From contig CAKRWX010000153.1 in NCBI GenBank assembly GCA_934418055.1, positions 1 to 6,141 on the forward strand: a stretch of 6,141 nt of DNA. The letters run 5' to 3'. Below the pieces are notes generated by a model. That model saw only the letters and a program-made list of their open reading frames with translations, was not told where the DNA came from and did not search any database. Position numbers and translations under genes: made by a program. This document shows, piece by piece, positions 4,205-6,141 of this stretch (within the stretch, counting starts at the first letter, position 1; every line of letters starts with the position of its first letter). Origin of the DNA: an uncultured Lachnospiraceae bacterium (GTDB lineage Bacteria > Bacillota > Clostridia > Lachnospirales > Lachnospiraceae).

Positions 4205-6141
4205 CCGTGGATCAACACGGAATATTCGTATAAACTGGCAAAACGCATGGAACAGTTCCGGTCCAATCCGGTTCTGGGTTATCGCCCGGCTGGTTCGGCA
4301 GCGGAGTTTGCCACCGGAGAGATGCTTTTTCAGGAGATGGAGCGGATCGGATTAAAGGATGTACATAAAGATGCCATCCGGGTAGATTCCTGGGAATTCC
4401 ACAAGGCAGAGCTGGTATGGAACACAGAAGATGGAAGCGAGGGCCTGCGGGCGGTTCTTGGCGGCTATCAGACCAATTTCCAGACAGGAGGACCAAAGGA
4501 GTTTGGCCTGGTCTATGTGGGAAAGGGAACTGCAGAGGATTATGACGGAAAAGATGTAAAAGGAAAATTAGTGCTGGCAGATATCAACCAGAGGGAAGAG
4601 TGGTGGATCAATTTCCCGGTATATCAGGCTTATGTCCGGGGAGCAGCAGCTTTTATTGCCGTGCAGGAAGGCGGCTTTGCGGAGATCCATGATGAGGCGT
4701 TAAATGCCCAGGATATCGCCGGACCGGCAGAGGCAGCAGCATTTTCCATGTCCAGGGCAGACGCGGCGGTGTTAAAGCGGGCTCTGGAGGGCAAAGAGGA
4801 GATCCGGGTATGGTTTGACGCCGATACCTGTGTGAAGGAGAAACAGACCTCTTATAATATTATTGGTACAATTCCGGGAGAAGACCAGGAGCAGATGATC
4901 CTGCTTTCCGCCCATTACGATTCCTATTTCAGCGGATTTCAGGATGATAATGCAGCGGTTGCGTTGATGTTCGGTATCGCCAAAGCCCTGATCGACAGTG
5001 GATATAAGCCGAAGAAAACTCTGGTATTTGCGGCATTGGCAGCAGAAGAGTGGGGAATTGTTAATTCGAAATATGACTGGTCTACAGGCGCATACCAGCA
5101 GGTATTTCATGTACGTCCGGAGTGGCAGGGAAAAGTGGTGGCAGATTTAAACTTCGAGCTTCCTGCCCATGCCCATGATACAAAGGATGCAGTCCGTACT
5201 GTTTATGAGTATGTGACATTTTTAACAAAAGCAATCGAAGGAATTCCGGTGGACCCGGAGGCTTATCCGGACGGCTTGGAGATCCATGCGCCGATCCAGA
5301 CGATGTCGGATGATTTTTCCATGGCAATCTCCGGTATCCCTTCTATGGTCAACGAGTTTGCCGATGGCTCTTTTATGGAGACCCACTATCACTCCCAGTT
5401 TGATAATGAGGATTATTATCATGAACCGGTGTACCGCTTCCATCATCTGTTATATGGAACCCTGGTGAAGGAATTTGATAAGATCGTGCTGCCGCCATTT
5501 GATTTTTCCGTGTTGTTTGAGGCTATGAACAAGAGTCTGGATATGCGGTATTCAGGAATCATCGGAGATCTGGGTGAGAAGTTAAATCAGGTGACGATAG
5601 AAGCGGCGTCTCTTGGTAAAGAAGTATACCAGTGGATCGAGAAGGTCAATGAATCCGGCGCAGCTCTGAAAAATGCGGAAGAATACCGGAAGATCCTCAT
5701 GAATGCGTTCCGCAAAGCCCAGGATTCCTTTGTCCGTCTGGATTGGCAGGACACAGTCCTGTTCCCGCAGCAGGCAGTGAGACAGAACCTGACTCACGTA
5801 AAAGACGCCATCTCCCGTCTGGAGCAGGGCAATGCCATTGGTGCGTTGGATGCGATCTATGAGATCGATAACAACTGCTATGCTTTCCAGTTTGACGAGG
5901 AAGTGTTTAACTATTTTACCGACTATGTATTCTGTCAGCCAAAAGAGCGGCTGCAGTGGGGGGCAGGCCGTATCGTCCATCATGAGAACCTGTTCCAGCT
6001 GGTACAGAAATTAAAGAAAAAATCGGTTTCCGGAGAGGCAGATTTTGACGAGGAGCTGCGTATCCTAAACCGGGTGAGAAAGAATCAGGAGGAGTGCTAT
6101 AAGTCTGATCTGGAATACATGATCCGTGAAACTGAAAATAT
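4178..6141 (+). CDS. M28-family zinc metallopeptidase with PA domain, 3' end outside window
   Basis: The frame is open to the window edge, giving about 654 residues with no stop. Numbering uses GTG 4178; other starts are described separately. Residues from about 109 to 200 resemble a protease-associated (PA) domain (GLVYVGKG, DVKGKLVLADIN, GAAAFIAVQEGG). The catalytic part begins near 226 (SYNIIGTIPG). Visible M28 residues are His246 and Asp248 in SAHYDS, bridging Asp256 in GFQDDNAA, catalytic Glu290 and ligand Glu291 in AAEEWG, an acidic ligand at Asp323 or more likely Glu327 in ADLNFE, and His405 in THYHSQFD. These spacings fit a two-zinc aminopeptidase or carboxypeptidase. From about 438 on, a mainly helical, charged extension of at least 215 residues is beyond the usual M28 core. 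There is no signal peptide, so it is probably cytoplasmic. The substrate (peptide, amidated amino acid or conjugate) is unknown. Family call is secure; start and full length are not. Confidence 0.92.
   Translation, partial: MNKDKLSIMPWINTEYSYKLAKRMEQFRSNPVLGYRPAGSAAEFATGEMLFQEMERIGLKDVHKDAIRVDSWEFHKAELVWNTEDGSEGLRAVLGGYQTNFQTGGPKEFGLVYVGKGTAEDYDGKDVKGKLVLADINQREEWWINFPVYQAYVRGAAAFIAVQEGGFAEIHDEALNAQDIAGPAEAAAFSMSRADAAVLKRALEGKEEIRVWFDADTCVKEKQTSYNIIGTIPGEDQEQMILLSAHYDSYFSGFQDDNAAVALMFGIAKALIDSGYKPKKTLVFAALAAEEWGIVNSKYDWSTGAYQQVFHVRPEWQGKVVADLNFELPAHAHDTKDAVRTVYEYVTFLTKAIEGIPVDPEAYPDGLEIHAPIQTMSDDFSMAISGIPSMVNEFADGSFMETHYHSQFDNEDYYHEPVYRFHHLLYGTLVKEFDKIVLPPFDFSVLFEAMNKSLDMRYSGIIGDLGEKLNQVTIEAASLGKEVYQWIEKVNESGAALKNAEEYRKILMNAFRKAQDSFVRLDWQDTVLFPQQAVRQNLTHVKDAISRLEQGNAIGALDAIYEIDNNCYAFQFDEEVFNYFTDYVFCQPKERLQWGAGRIVHHENLFQLVQKLKKKSVSGEADFDEELRILNRVRKNQEECYKSDLEYMIRETEN

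Noticed and set aside
3973..4266. Antisense open frame of 97 codons across the intergenic region
   Set aside because: It runs through the terminator hairpin, the promoter and the leader of the + strand gene and into that gene's coding part; no ribosome binding evidence or homology was seen.
5582..5983. Antisense open frame of 133 codons within the M28 gene
   Set aside because: It lies wholly opposite a continuous, well-behaved coding frame and shows no known domain.
1..6141. CRISPR array, prophage, transposon, toxin-antitoxin or defence system
   Set aside because: No spaced direct repeats, transposase or integrase frames, attachment sites or defence domains are visible; the genes are metabolic or regulatory types.

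Overview
The window looks like chromosomal DNA from a Gram-positive anaerobe of the Clostridia, most likely a Lachnospiraceae gut bacterium. This is an inference from moderate base composition, strong AGGAGG-type ribosome binding sites, short intergenic gaps, U-tract terminators and the protein families present; no marker gene fixes the taxon. All four recognisable genes lie on the + strand. There is no RNA gene of a known class, no CRISPR array, no insertion sequence and no sign of a prophage.

Layout. (1) 63-1007 is a complete LysR-type transcriptional regulator, closed by a clear intrinsic terminator at 1037-1073. (2) 1201-2484 is a complete SLC13/DASS-like membrane transporter (IT superfamily), preceded by a candidate promoter, a 16-base imperfect palindrome and an AU-rich hairpin just before its ribosome binding site. 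(3) 2523-3956, only 38 bases downstream, is a complete serine hydrolase of the class C beta-lactamase/esterase fold (PF00144 type), ending at a very strong terminator (3993-4039). Transporter and hydrolase probably form a two-gene operon. (4) A new transcription unit begins with an extended -10 promoter at 4054-4062. Its roughly 110-base leader can fold into two tight helical units with mutually exclusive pairings. It leads into an M28-family zinc peptidase with a protease-associated domain, open from about 4178 and cut off by the window end at 6141.

How they may work together. The simplest reading is a small uptake-and-hydrolysis module. A LysR protein senses a small ligand, the transporter imports an anionic (probably carboxylate) compound, and a cytoplasmic serine hydrolase cleaves an amide or ester in it. 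The M28 enzyme, also without a signal peptide, would act on peptides or amide conjugates inside the cell. The link between regulator and operon, and between the operon and the M28 gene, rests only on adjacency. The least explained part of the window is the structured leader at 4069-4141. It could be a cis-regulatory RNA, a copy of a dispersed palindromic repeat, or chance.
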